Assembly: GCA_037625715.1 (NCBI GenBank)
Contig: JASJHQ010000078.1
Span: forward strand, 1 to 64,000
Reading direction: 5' to 3'
Source: JABAYQ01 sp018608925
GTDB lineage: Bacteria; Bacteroidota; Bacteroidia; Flavobacteriales; UBA7312
DNA length: 64,000 nt
The notes beneath the pieces are model-generated. The model ran no database searches, was not told the origin of the DNA, and was given only the letters and a program-made list of their open reading frames with translations. Both the position numbers and the translations under genes were made by a program. This document shows positions 34,984-44,296 of the stretch, piece after piece; the stretch's first letter is position 1; every line of letters begins with the position of its first letter.

Positions 34984-35500
34984 ACTCATAGTTTCTATAA
35001 TTTGTTATGCGTGTTTAACATCATGCAACAACGACTTTAGCAGCCAGCTAAGCACCATAAGCGAGCTTTCGACAAACTATACCTCGTTAGAAGAAAAGGT
35101 GCTGGAAATTGATTTAAAAGAAAGCGCTGAGCAGTTAAAGAAATACGAAACTACTATTGAAGACTTCAAACTACTTTTAAACAAAGACAAAAGACCGTCT
35201 AAAGAAACAACCAGTTTCATAAATGAGTTTAGAACTATTAAAAAGACCTTTAAAAAAGTTCCTAAAACAGTTTCTTATTTAAAAAGCAACATCAAAGAAA
35301 ATACCGCTCAACTCAAAAATTTAGAGATTGATATAAACAAAAATGTTTTTAAGCATGAGGAGTTGTCTAAAATCATTGATGAAGAAGAAAAAGTTTTTCG
35401 AAATTTAGACCAAAAACATACTAAACTAACATTAGAAATTAAGAATCAGTTAGAGAAATTTGATAGCCTTCTTATTCTAAGTACCAATATGAAATTCTAG
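34970..35500 (+). CDS. Coiled-coil lipoprotein of unknown function
   Basis: A 176-residue predicted lipoprotein with a signal peptide ending CLTSC (lipidated Cys at about residue 18). The mature part is almost wholly helical and rich in Lys, Glu, Leu and Asn, with heptad-like spacing (about 30-170). This suggests an elongated coiled coil in the periplasm. The ATG at 34970 overlaps the serS end by 14 bases. Its stop TAG shares one base with the GTG start of the TPR gene. No family is recognised. The coupling to the TPR protein suggests that the two work together. Confidence 0.78.
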   Translation: MKLTRLIVSIICYACLTSCNNDFSSQLSTISELSTNYTSLEEKVLEIDLKESAEQLKKYETTIEDFKLLLNKDKRPSKETTSFINEFRTIKKTFKKVPKTVSYLKSNIKENTAQLKNLEIDINKNVFKHEELSKIIDEEEKVFRNLDQKHTKLTLEIKNQLEKFDSLLILSTNMKF

Positions 35501-37296
35501 TGAAAAACACTTTATCCTTACTTGTTATTTGTCTTTGTACCCAACTAAGCTTTGGCCAAATATTTAAAGACTTACAGCTAGCAAACTCTTACAGCAAGAA
35601 TGGAGAATGTGAAAAAGCTATCACTATTTACAAAAAACTAAATAAATCCAGCGATCAACTACAATCGTTTTATAAAAATTATTTCGATTGCCTTCTGAAG
35701 GAAGAAAAATTTAATGATGCTATTTTACTTGCAAAAAAAATGCAAAAAAAATCAAGCACCTCACCCATTTACCTCTGCGATATTGGAATAGTTTATAAAG
35801 CCAAAGGGAATGATGCTTTAGCCACAAGAACATTTAACAGATGCTTAGAAAAATTACAAAAAGCTAAGCTTAATGATATATATACTTTAGCAAGAAAATG
35901 GTCCAATATTGGAGAAAACGAATTAGCAATTGAAGCATATTTAAAAGGTCAAGAAATTTTTCCAAAGCAAGAATTCGGTTTTCAGCTAGCAAACGCATAC
36001 AGAAGTATGGGGAAAACAGAAAAAATGATTGATACTTACATCGATCTAATCATCAAAAAACCTTCTAACAAACGCAATATTCAAATTACATTACAAAACA
36101 CTCTGGGAAGAACAAAGACCTCAGATAGCTACAAAATACTTAAAGACAAGCTACTTCTAAGCATCCAAAAAAACAGCAACATTGACCTTATGGAAATGTT
36201 AGTCTGGCTTCTTATAGAATCTGAAAATTATGGATTGGCGTTTACCTACACTAAAGCAATTGATAAACAGATTGATGGAGATGGATCTAAAATTTATAAC
36301 TTAGGGGAACTAGCTCATCAAAACAGCCAATATCAAGTAGCTATAAAATGCTATCAATACTTAATTGATAAAAACTCGATCTTCTCTACAAACGCTAAAA
36401 TTTTAAAACTAATAGCTTTAAGCGAACAAACATTAGAAAGCGAATACTCGACTATAGATTTACAAAATTTAAAAACTAAATATCAAGCAATTTTTAACGA
36501 AATAGGAGAAAACGAATCAACATCCTTTTTAATGAAAGAATATGCGAATTTAAACGCCTACTACTTAAATGATTTAGAACTAAGTAAAGAGATTTTAAAC
36601 AAATGCATTGAAGTAACTTCAAAAGGAGAAATTCAAGCTCAGTGCAAGCTTATGTTAGCTGATATTTACGTTATAGAAGATAAAGAATGGGATGCTATTC
36701 TAACCTACTCCCAAGTAGATAGCGAATACAAACAAAGTCCGCTTGGAGCAGAAGCTAAATTTAGAAGAGCAAAAATATCATATTATCAAGGAGATTTCGA
36801 ATGGGCACAAGCCCAACTAGACGTTTTAAAAGCATCTACATCTAAACTTATCGCAAACAATGCGATGCAGTTATCTTTACTTATCACCGACAATTTAGGA
36901 TTGGATACTTCTGAGGCTGCAATGCAACTATACTCAAGAGCAGAACTTCTAGAGCAACAAAACAAATGGCAAGAATGCCATACATTATTAGACAGCCTAA
37001 GCAACACTTATAAAAGCCATACTTTAATAGATGAAGTGATTTTTAAGAAAGCTAAGATTTTCGAAAAAGAGAAAAAATATGAACTAGCTTCCATTCAATA
37101 CCAAAAAGTAGCTCAAGATTTTTCATTTGACATATTAGCCGACGACGCATTATACAGAAGAGCGATATTAATGGAAGAAAAGCTAAACAACGAAGAATTA
37201 GCCCAAGAACTCTACGAAAAAATATTGCTTGATCATCCGGATTCTATTTTCACAGTTGATGCCAGAAAACGATACAGAAAATTAAGAGAAGAATAA
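35500..37296 (+). CDS. TPR-repeat protein, secreted or periplasmic
   Basis: A 598-residue protein with a signal peptide (about 1-19, ending LSFGQ) followed by many tetratricopeptide-like helix pairs. Clear repeats lie in the first 150 residues (for example ALATRTFNRCLEKL and ENELAIEAYLKGQEIFP) and in the last 200 (for example AILTYSQVDSEYKQSPLGAEAKFRRAKISYYQGDFEWAQAQL, described by position about 400-441). The C-terminal part resembles outer-membrane assembly TPR proteins. The start is GTG at 35500, overlapping the previous TAG (TAGTG). Function is unknown. TPR proteins commonly act as scaffolds. Confidence 0.85.
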   Translation: MKNTLSLLVICLCTQLSFGQIFKDLQLANSYSKNGECEKAITIYKKLNKSSDQLQSFYKNYFDCLLKEEKFNDAILLAKKMQKKSSTSPIYLCDIGIVYKAKGNDALATRTFNRCLEKLQKAKLNDIYTLARKWSNIGENELAIEAYLKGQEIFPKQEFGFQLANAYRSMGKTEKMIDTYIDLIIKKPSNKRNIQITLQNTLGRTKTSDSYKILKDKLLLSIQKNSNIDLMEMLVWLLIESENYGLAFTYTKAIDKQIDGDGSKIYNLGELAHQNSQYQVAIKCYQYLIDKNSIFSTNAKILKLIALSEQTLESEYSTIDLQNLKTKYQAIFNEIGENESTSFLMKEYANLNAYYLNDLELSKEILNKCIEVTSKGEIQAQCKLMLADIYVIEDKEWDAILTYSQVDSEYKQSPLGAEAKFRRAKISYYQGDFEWAQAQLDVLKASTSKLIANNAMQLSLLITDNLGLDTSEAAMQLYSRAELLEQQNKWQECHTLLDSLSNTYKSHTLIDEVIFKKAKIFEKEKKYELASIQYQKVAQDFSFDILADDALYRRAILMEEKLNNEELAQELYEKILLDHPDSIFTVDARKRYRKLREE

Positions 37297-37297
37297 A

Positions 37298-37603
37298 ATG
37301 ATAATATACAACGTAACTATAAGCATTCAAGACTCTTCAATAGAACAAGAATGGCTACAATGGATGAAACAAATTCATGTTCCTGATGTAATGAAAACAA
37401 ATAAGTTTTTAGAATATAAGATATGCAAAGTACTTATTGACGATGAAAGCACTTACGCTATTCAGTACAGTTGTAAAGATCAAGAAACATTAAACGATTA
37501 TTTAGAAAATGATGCTCCAAAATTAATGGACGAGCACAACCAAAAATTCAGAGGAAAGTTTGGGGCATTCCGAACTTTTTTACAGCTTATAGAACAAGGA
37601 TAA
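37298..37603 (+). CDS. DUF4286 family protein
   Basis: A 101-residue soluble protein with a ferredoxin-like (dimeric alpha-beta barrel) pattern: an early strand MIIYNVTISI, helix EQEWLQWMKQIHVPDVM, and a conserved C-terminal KFRGKFGAFRTFLQLIE. These match the small Bacteroidota family DUF4286 as I know it. It begins one base after the TPR gene's stop and ends one base before rsmA. No activity is known for this family. Confidence 0.85.
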   Translation: MIIYNVTISIQDSSIEQEWLQWMKQIHVPDVMKTNKFLEYKICKVLIDDESTYAIQYSCKDQETLNDYLENDAPKLMDEHNQKFRGKFGAFRTFLQLIEQG

Positions 37604-37604
37604 T

Positions 37605-38375
37605 ATGAGCAAAAAAGTATCTGCAAAAAAACATCTTGGTCAACATTTTCTTAACGACCTACAAATAGCAAAAGACATCGCAGATGCTCTTAGCATTGAC
37701 AATTATAAAAATGTACTAGAAATCGGCCCAGGAATGGGTGTTCTAACTCAATTTATTATAAATAAAGATATCGACTTAAAAGTTGTTGAGATTGACAGAG
37801 AGTCTGTTAAATATTTAGAGAGCAATTTTTCAATCGATCCAGAAAATATCATTGGAGGTGACTTTTTAAAACTAGAGTTAGAAGAACTATTTGAAACACC
37901 ATTTGCTTTAATAGGAAACTTCCCTTATAACATTTCATCTCAAATACTATTTAAAGCCCTAGACTACAAAGAAATTATTCCCGAGATAGTTGGTATGTTT
38001 CAGAAGGAAGTTGCTGAAAGAGTAGTTTCAGGACCTGGAACAAAAAAATACGGAATTATAAGTGTTTTACTTCAAACATATTATGACGGAGAATATTTAT
38101 TTACTGTAAATGAAGACGTATTTACACCAGCTCCTAAAGTTAAATCAGGAGTTATTCGTTTAAAAAGAAACAAAAGAACAAAATTAGAATGCGATGAATC
38201 ATTTTATATAAAAGTAGTAAAAGGGGCATTCGGACAAAGAAGAAAGACTTTGAGAAATGCTTTAAAAAGCATTACATTGCCATTGAATATAACCGAATTT
38301 CCATTCCAGGAAAAGCGTGCGGAACAACTTAGCGTTGCAGACTTTATTTTACTAACTCAACATTTTGAGCAATGA
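37605..38375 (+). CDS. rsmA: 16S rRNA dimethyladenosine transferase RsmA (KsgA)
   Basis: A 256-residue SAM-dependent methyltransferase that dimethylates two adjacent adenosines near the 3' end of 16S rRNA. Seen: AKKHLGQHFLND (about 7-18), the SAM-binding LEIGPGMGVLTQ (about 40-51), the catalytic NFPYNISSQILFK (about 103-115) and the C-terminal GAFGQRRKTLRNAL (about 206-219). All match RsmA. It overlaps mgtE by four bases (ATGA), indicating translational coupling. Confidence 0.97.
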   Translation: MSKKVSAKKHLGQHFLNDLQIAKDIADALSIDNYKNVLEIGPGMGVLTQFIINKDIDLKVVEIDRESVKYLESNFSIDPENIIGGDFLKLELEELFETPFALIGNFPYNISSQILFKALDYKEIIPEIVGMFQKEVAERVVSGPGTKKYGIISVLLQTYYDGEYLFTVNEDVFTPAPKVKSGVIRLKRNKRTKLECDESFYIKVVKGAFGQRRKTLRNALKSITLPLNITEFPFQEKRAEQLSVADFILLTQHFEQ

Positions 38376-39721
38376 AATTCAATTTAACAAGAAAATTTAT
38401 AGATCAGCTTTCTGCTCTTATAAAAGAAGATAAGCCTAATAAAGTTCTTGGACTTGTTCGTGATTTACACTGTGCCGATATAGCCGAAATATTTGAAGAA
38501 ATTGAATTTAAAAAATCGGCGTACATCTATAATTTGTTAGATGATGACTTAGGTGCAGATGTATTAGTAGAACTAGATGATGATATAAGAGAGAGTCTAT
38601 TAAAAACATTGTCTCCAAAAGAAATTGCCGAAGATGTAATTGAGAACTTAGAATCTGATGATGCAGCTGATATCGTATCTGACCTTCCTCAAGAAAAAAA
38701 AGAAGAAGTTCTTTCTCACATCGAAGACGTCTCTCACGCCAGTGATATTGCCGATCTTTTAAAATATACCGAAGACTCTGCCGGAGGTCTAATGGCAAAA
38801 GAATTTATTTCTGTTAAAACCAACTGGTCAATTACCCAGTGTATTAAAGAAATGCGTAAACAAGCCGAAGAAGTTAAGTTTGTTTATACGATTTATGTAG
38901 TAGATGAAAACAACATTTTGAAAGGGACATTATCTCTTAAGAAGCTATTGTTTTCGAATGCAAAAACAATAATGTCTGACATAATGAAAAGCGACATTAT
39001 AATGATAAATGCCAATAAAGACCAAGAGGATGTAGCAAATGTCATGAATAAATATGACCTAGTTGCACTTCCAGTCGTTAACGAACTTGGCCAATTAATT
39101 GGAAGAATTACTGCTGATGATGTCATGGATATCATGAAAGAAGAAGCTGAAAAAGATTACCAAATGGCATCTGGAATATCAGACGATGTAGAATCTAATG
39201 ATAGTATAGTCGAAATTACTAAAGCTAGATTGCCTTGGTTATTAATAGGATTAATAGGTGGGCTAATTGGAGCAAAAGTGATTGGAATATTTGATATCGA
39301 AAAAAATTACGAAATGGCATTCTTCATTCCACTAATTGCTGCGATGGGCGGAAATGTAGGAGTTCAATCAGCTGCAATTGTAGTACAAGGACTAGCCGGC
39401 GGCTCTGTTTCAATAGTAAGCATGTGGAGTCGACTAATCAAAGAATTAGGAGTTGCAATTGTTAACGGATTGATTTGTTCCTTAATTATTTTAATAGCAA
39501 CCTATAGCTTAGGATATGACATGGCAATGAGCATAACGGTAAGCATCTCCTTATTTGCTGTTATTATTTTCGCAGCCTTATTCGGCACTTTTGTACCACT
39601 TACCTTAGAGAAATACAACATTGATCCTGCACTAGCGACTGGGCCATTTATAACAACTGTAAACGACGTATTAGGATTGTTCATTTACTTTTTAATAGGT
39701 CAGATGATACTTGGTTTATGA
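38372..39721 (+). CDS. mgtE: Magnesium transporter MgtE
   Basis: A 449-residue magnesium channel. The N-terminal superhelical MgtE_N domain (about 1-130) is rich in Asp and Glu, for example SDDAADIVSDLP. Two CBS domains (about 135-255) bind Mg and regulate gating. Five membrane helices (about 280-449) form the pore, with PLIAAMGGNVGVQSAAIVVQGLA (about 320-342; key residues GGNxGxQSA) lining it. The length and order are normal. It overlaps both neighbours by four bases, so rsmA, mgtE and the dehydrogenase are translated as a unit. Confidence 0.97.
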   Translation: MKFNLTRKFIDQLSALIKEDKPNKVLGLVRDLHCADIAEIFEEIEFKKSAYIYNLLDDDLGADVLVELDDDIRESLLKTLSPKEIAEDVIENLESDDAADIVSDLPQEKKEEVLSHIEDVSHASDIADLLKYTEDSAGGLMAKEFISVKTNWSITQCIKEMRKQAEEVKFVYTIYVVDENNILKGTLSLKKLLFSNAKTIMSDIMKSDIIMINANKDQEDVANVMNKYDLVALPVVNELGQLIGRITADDVMDIMKEEAEKDYQMASGISDDVESNDSIVEITKARLPWLLIGLIGGLIGAKVIGIFDIEKNYEMAFFIPLIAAMGGNVGVQSAAIVVQGLAGGSVSIVSMWSRLIKELGVAIVNGLICSLIILIATYSLGYDMAMSITVSISLFAVIIFAALFGTFVPLTLEKYNIDPALATGPFITTVNDVLGLFIYFLIGQMILGL

Positions 39722-40653
39722 AAATTCTTTTTATCGACAAGGTACACCCCAAACTACAAGAACTTCTTGAAAATAATGGGCATTATTGCCAACTAGCATA
39801 TAACCAAAGTCAAAAAGAAATAATAGAAATTATTGCAGGTTTTGACGGAATAGTTATTCGTTCACGTTTTAAAATTGATAAAGATTTCTTGGCTCATTGC
39901 ACTAAACTTAAATTTATTGCTAGAGCAGGTTCTGGGATGGAAAACATCGACAGCCAACAAGCCAAAATTCAAGATATAAAACTATTTAATGCGCCAGAAG
40001 GTAATAGACAGGCTGTTGCAGAACATTGCCTAGCAATGCTTTTAAATCTGTTTAATCACATTTCAAGATCTGACAAACAGGTGCGAAATGGAATTTGGAA
40101 CAGAGAGCAAAATAGAGGTGTCGAATTGAGCGGAAAGACTGTAGCTATTATAGGCTACGGAAACAATGGCTCAGCATTTGCTAAAGCATTATCTGGCTTT
40201 GATTGTAACGTCATAGCTTATGACAAATACTTGGAAAATATAAATAGCCAATATGCAGTTCAAAAAGAAATGTCTGACATTTATAATAAGGCTGATGTAG
40301 TAAGCCTACACGTTCCTTTAACAGACGAAACTAATTATTTGGTTAATAAAGAATTTATAGACTCCTTTAAAAAACCATTTTATCTCATTAATACTGCAAG
40401 AGGTAAATGCGCCAACACAAAAGACATAGTTAATGCACTAGACTCCAAAAAAATATTAGGATTATGTTTAGATGTTCAGGAATACGAAAAATTATCTTTC
40501 GAATCAATAGACCAAATACCATCTGATTTAAAGAAAATATTAGAATCGGAAAAAGCCATCTTCTCCCCTCATATAGCAGGATGGACACAAGAAAGCAACC
40601 AAAAAATTTCTGAGGTCCTCTTCCAAAAAATTACAGATTCTTTCCCATCATAA
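39718..40653 (+). CDS. D-isomer-specific 2-hydroxyacid dehydrogenase
   Basis: A 311-residue NAD-dependent dehydrogenase. The Rossmann motif is VAIIGYGNNGSAFAKAL (about 142-158). Catalytic residues are seen in LINTARGKCAN (Arg, about 221-231), in the Glu of DVQEYE (about 251-256) and in FSPHIAGWTQES (His, about 281-292). The family includes 3-phosphoglycerate and lactate dehydrogenases. There is no ACT or substrate-binding extension, so the substrate cannot be named. In Bacteroidota such genes near serS are sometimes annotated as phosphoglycerate dehydrogenase. The gene ends convergent with the type IX cargo gene and overlaps it by six bases. Confidence 0.9.
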   Translation: MKILFIDKVHPKLQELLENNGHYCQLAYNQSQKEIIEIIAGFDGIVIRSRFKIDKDFLAHCTKLKFIARAGSGMENIDSQQAKIQDIKLFNAPEGNRQAVAEHCLAMLLNLFNHISRSDKQVRNGIWNREQNRGVELSGKTVAIIGYGNNGSAFAKALSGFDCNVIAYDKYLENINSQYAVQKEMSDIYNKADVVSLHVPLTDETNYLVNKEFIDSFKKPFYLINTARGKCANTKDIVNALDSKKILGLCLDVQEYEKLSFESIDQIPSDLKKILESEKAIFSPHIAGWTQESNQKISEVLFQKITDSFPS

Positions 40654-42405
40654 AATCAAGATTTTATGATTTTCTACTTTATCATCTTTTTCAATTTGCA
40701 AGAAATAAATGCCTTTTTGAAAATAATGAACATCAATTTTTAAATCTGATTTAGTTGATTTTTTATCTATATAAATACGACCTAAAGAATCGAAGATCTG
40801 ATAGCTATATTGTAAATTATTATTTTCTGGATTAGAAATAAACAAATAATGTTTAACCGGATTTGGAAAAACTGAAAATCCAAATGATGCATTATTAGGT
40901 ATAGAAACATCAGCAGTATCACAATCCACAAAATCAAGCGAGATAGTATCAGAACTAACGCAACCAAACTGGCTAGTGTGCTCTAAAGAAATTAAAGAGC
41001 TAGAAAAAGATGAAATCTGAGAAGTGCTATCACCAGTCGACCACTGAAAAAATCCATCATTAAAATTGGAAATAATCAAGACTGTATCTCCCAAGCATTG
41101 CTCTAAATCAGCTCCTAAGTCAATATCAATACTTTGCGACACAACAATAGAATCGGAAAGAAAACATCCTGTAGAATCCTGAACTAATAAACTTAAAACA
41201 CCTGCTTGTGACAATGAAGTTTGAAAGCTAGAATCTCCGTTAGACCAGCTATATGAATTAAAAAAGTTAGGGACTTCGATAAACAAAGTGTCGTTATTAC
41301 AAAGGGTAATATCCAATCCTAGATCAAGCGTATTTATATTGGTGTTAACCAATAAAGAATCGGACTGACATTGATTAAACACTATTAATTGAAATACGGA
41401 ATCTTGCTGAACAATTGTAGTCCAATTAACGCTCGAAGTGTCATTAAAAAAATCGCCATTGAAATCAATCGCTTGTAATTCAATAGAATCCCCAATACAA
41501 GAATTAAAAACAAGATCTGAAATAATTAAAGAATCAAATTCAATAAATGTATCCATTAGCTCAATAGAGTCTGTAAAAGTTTGACCATCATTAATAGCAT
41601 CTAGCCAACAATTAATCGTGAAATCCCCTTCAAATAAAAACAATACAGAATCTTGAAATACATACTCAAAAATAGAATCAGAAGAAATGGACTGAAATAA
41701 AGAATCGCTATAAATAGAACTCTGAAAAGAATAAGAAATTATAAAGGTGTCCAAAGCTGCATCAGAAGTGTTAGTAAATTGGATCGAAAGCTCTTGAGAA
41801 CCAAAAGACTGACATTGAGTTTCTATTAAAATATTATTTAACTCAATAGAAAAAGCGCAAGGGGTATTTTGAGTATTTAAAAGGCCTATACTATTCGGAA
41901 TTGGACCAGTCCACAAAGTGTCAACAAAACTAGAATTAAGTCCAAGAAACTGCAAAGAAGAACCAACAGCAGAACTGGATTCTACAACGGAAATCTGTGA
42001 GGGTGAATCTCCAGCAAAAGGACCATCGATTGCAACAAAACTTCCTTCATAACTTAAAAACTGCAATTTAGAATTGGTACAATTATTATATAAAGCTATT
42101 GCCTCAACACTATTTTGAATAGATGGCTTGCTAAACCATAAAGCTCCGTAATCACATAATTGATTTGGAATTATTCCTTGTAATATTTCTTGGCTATAAA
42201 TTAAACCATTACTTCCGTTATATAAATAAATAGTATAACAACTAAGATCAGTTCCAGCTATACCAGAAATTTCAAAACCTTCTAAAGTGTCACCACCAAT
42301 GTTATCATAATGAAATTCACTTATAAATACGGAGTCAATAGTTTGAGAATGAGAAGATAGTACGATAGCAAAGACCATACTAAATAGTAGAATTAAGTTT
42401 TTCAT
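40648..42405 (-). CDS. Secreted protein with lamin-tail-like domain and type IX sorting domain
   Basis: A 585-residue exported protein. A signal peptide (1-20) is followed by a domain starting VFISEFHYDNIGGDTLEGFEI (about 26-46; key residues ISEFHYDN and EGFEI), like the lamin-tail-like domain of Bacteroidota nucleases and adhesins. Next is a Ser/Asp-rich beta region. Two similar repeats follow, of the form LGLDITLCNNDTLFI...YSWSNGDSSFQTS and LGADLEQCLGDTVLI...FQWSTGDSTSQIS (about 355-485), typical of gliding adhesin modules. The C-terminus, beginning FSVFPNPVKHYLFIS and ending GIYFLQIEKDDKVENHKIL, is a type A (TIGR04183-like) sorting signal. It should therefore be exported by the GldKLMN machine of this window. 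Its role may be adhesion. Confidence 0.88.
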   Translation of the reverse strand: MKNLILLFSMVFAIVLSSHSQTIDSVFISEFHYDNIGGDTLEGFEISGIAGTDLSCYTIYLYNGSNGLIYSQEILQGIIPNQLCDYGALWFSKPSIQNSVEAIALYNNCTNSKLQFLSYEGSFVAIDGPFAGDSPSQISVVESSSAVGSSLQFLGLNSSFVDTLWTGPIPNSIGLLNTQNTPCAFSIELNNILIETQCQSFGSQELSIQFTNTSDAALDTFIISYSFQSSIYSDSLFQSISSDSIFEYVFQDSVLFLFEGDFTINCWLDAINDGQTFTDSIELMDTFIEFDSLIISDLVFNSCIGDSIELQAIDFNGDFFNDTSSVNWTTIVQQDSVFQLIVFNQCQSDSLLVNTNINTLDLGLDITLCNNDTLFIEVPNFFNSYSWSNGDSSFQTSLSQAGVLSLLVQDSTGCFLSDSIVVSQSIDIDLGADLEQCLGDTVLIISNFNDGFFQWSTGDSTSQISSFSSSLISLEHTSQFGCVSSDTISLDFVDCDTADVSIPNNASFGFSVFPNPVKHYLFISNPENNNLQYSYQIFDSLGRIYIDKKSTKSDLKIDVHYFQKGIYFLQIEKDDKVENHKILIL

Positions 42406-42512
42406 GGATAAATATTAATTTATAATTATTAAAATTATAAAAAAAATGATAGAAATCAAAAAAAAGAAGTGAAAGTTAAACAAGAAAATCTAAAACTCAC
42501 AGAAAAAAATTC

Positions 42513-43748
42513 TTAATGGTTAACCACAATCTGAATATTATTTCTACTTTTTTGTTCTAACAAAACTTCTTTCCCTTTTTTTACTTTAGCTACAGACTCA
42601 GAATTGTAATGCCTAATAGTGTATAGAGTAAGGTCCGTATTATAGAACAAAGAATAATCTTGAGAAAGCTTTTCTATCAAAGGCTTTGTTTTAATAGTAT
42701 CGTTATCAAAACAAACGGAAAAGCTTAAAGCAGAATTTTGCATCATATTAACCGCAATATTATTTTGCGCCAATAATGAGAAAATATGGCTAATATGCTC
42801 TTCTATAATAAAGGATAAATCTTTAGTAGACAAAGAAAGTAACATCTGATTAGGCTTTACAATATAAGAAGGCACAAAAGGAGTAATCTCTTGAAAGTCG
42901 CCAATTTCAGAACCTTGTGAATCAGGCTCTACAAAAGATTTCACCTTGAGAGGTATGTTCTTTGCTTTTAATGGTTGAATTGTTCTTGGGTGTACTACTT
43001 TAGCTCCGAAATAAGCCAACTCTATAGCTTCAGAATAAGGTATTTTTTCTAGGAGCTCAGTTGCATCAAAATAAACAGGATCAGCATTTAAAAACCCTGG
43101 AACATCTTTCCAGATAACAACCTGGTCTGCATCCAAAGCAAAAGCCAAAATAGCTGCACTAAAATCAGAACCTTCTCTTCCTAGCGTGGTGGTAAAGTTT
43201 TCGGAAGTGCAACCTATAAAACCTTGAGTTAAATAAATACAATCATCAGTAAATGTCTTAGAAACTAAGTCTTTAGTAAGGTCCCAATCTACTCTAGCAT
43301 TTCTGTAACAATTGTCTGTACGTATAAAATCTCTAGCATCTTTCCAATTAATATTTAAGCCTTCTTGTTTAAGAAATGCCCCAACAATTTTAGTGGACAA
43401 CAATTCTCCAACAGAAACAATTTGATCATATTCAAAAGAATAAGTAGAAGTAGGTTTATCTTCAATAGCCCACTCTATTTCTACAAACAAATTATTTATT
43501 TCATCAAAAATTGGATGATTTCTTTCGAATAAATCTTTTGAAATATTATAATGAAAATCTTTTAGTTCTTGAATGCTAGCACCGTCATTAAAAAAATAGT
43601 TTTCGGTTACTTTTTCTAGCATATTCGTAGTCTTTCCCATTGCAGAAACAACTACCACAAGATTGCTATGATTCTTTACGATTTTAGCTAAATTTCTTAC
43701 TCCATCTGCATCTTTCACCGACGCTCCTCCAAACTTATAAACCTTCAT
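42513..43748 (-). CDS. lysC: Aspartate kinase
   Basis: A 411-residue monofunctional aspartokinase, the first enzyme of lysine, threonine and methionine synthesis. The kinase domain opens with KVYKFGGASVKDADGVRNLA (2-21; the KFGGAS ATP motif). Later it has TLGREGSDFSAAILAFAL (about 192-209), VVIWKDVPGFLNADP and AKVVHPRTIQPL. A C-terminal ACT-like region spans about 295-400. The true start is the ATG at 43748. Its first base overlaps the TAA of the acetyltransferase gene (TAATG). A longer reading from 43799 has no family support. There is no fused homoserine dehydrogenase. Confidence 0.93.
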   Translation of the reverse strand: MKVYKFGGASVKDADGVRNLAKIVKNHSNLVVVVSAMGKTTNMLEKVTENYFFNDGASIQELKDFHYNISKDLFERNHPIFDEINNLFVEIEWAIEDKPTSTYSFEYDQIVSVGELLSTKIVGAFLKQEGLNINWKDARDFIRTDNCYRNARVDWDLTKDLVSKTFTDDCIYLTQGFIGCTSENFTTTLGREGSDFSAAILAFALDADQVVIWKDVPGFLNADPVYFDATELLEKIPYSEAIELAYFGAKVVHPRTIQPLKAKNIPLKVKSFVEPDSQGSEIGDFQEITPFVPSYIVKPNQMLLSLSTKDLSFIIEEHISHIFSLLAQNNIAVNMMQNSALSFSVCFDNDTIKTKPLIEKLSQDYSLFYNTDLTLYTIRHYNSESVAKVKKGKEVLLEQKSRNNIQIVVNH

Positions 43749-44224
43749 TATTTTGTGATTTTTTGTAACTGATCCAAAGTTAATTTTCCATTGAGCCAAT
43801 CATCTTCAATTATTGAATCGTATTTTTTATAAAAATTAATAGCCGGCTCGTTCCAATCTAACACTTGCCAAAACATTCCTTTTGCATTCATTTCTAAAGC
43901 AATTTTTGTTGTCGCTTCAAACAACATTGCTCCCACACCATTGCCTCTCCATTTTTCTTGTACTACAAAATCTTCCAGAAACAAAAACTTCCCTTTCCAT
44001 GTGGAATATCTTATGAAATAGAATGAAATTCCAACTATTTTATTCTGATGTTCGGCAACAATAAACCAATAAAAAGGGTGGTCTCCAAAGCCGTCTTGCT
44101 CCAAATCTTGTAACGTAATAGTAACTTGATCCAATGCTTTTTCGTAAAGAGCCAATTCTTTTATTAAATCTAAAACTTGATTTAAATCTTCCTTTTTACC
44201 TTTTCTAATAATTACCTCATTCAT
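43748..44224 (-). CDS. GNAT-family N-acetyltransferase
   Basis: A 158-residue acetyltransferase. The acetyl-CoA site is in VVQEKWRGNGVGAMLFEATTKIA (about 88-110; key residues RGNGVGAML), preceded by LFLEDFVV and followed by MFWQVLDWNEPAINFYKKYDS (about 117-137). This matches the diamine acetyltransferase-like (SAT/thialysine) group. The substrate is uncertain. It is translationally coupled to aspartate kinase through a one-base stop/start overlap, which could suggest an amino-acid related substrate. Confidence 0.9.
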   Translation of the reverse strand: MNEVIIRKGKKEDLNQVLDLIKELALYEKALDQVTITLQDLEQDGFGDHPFYWFIVAEHQNKIVGISFYFIRYSTWKGKFLFLEDFVVQEKWRGNGVGAMLFEATTKIALEMNAKGMFWQVLDWNEPAINFYKKYDSIIEDDWLNGKLTLDQLQKITK

Positions 44225-44229
44225 AAAAG

Positions 44230-44237
44230 CAAAGATA
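44230..44237 (-). promoter_or_regulatory. Candidate -7 promoter box for the GNAT-lysC pair
   Basis: On the minus strand this reads TATCTTTG, an exact TAnnTTTG box, but it lies only five bases before the ATG at 44224. A TTTG lies 15 bases further up (44253-44256). If used, the transcript would be nearly leaderless. Otherwise translation may begin at a later codon. Confidence 0.35.
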
Positions 44238-44296
44238 ATTTTTTTTGAAGCTCAAAATTTACCTAAATATTCGATATTTGCATAAATTTCTAATTC

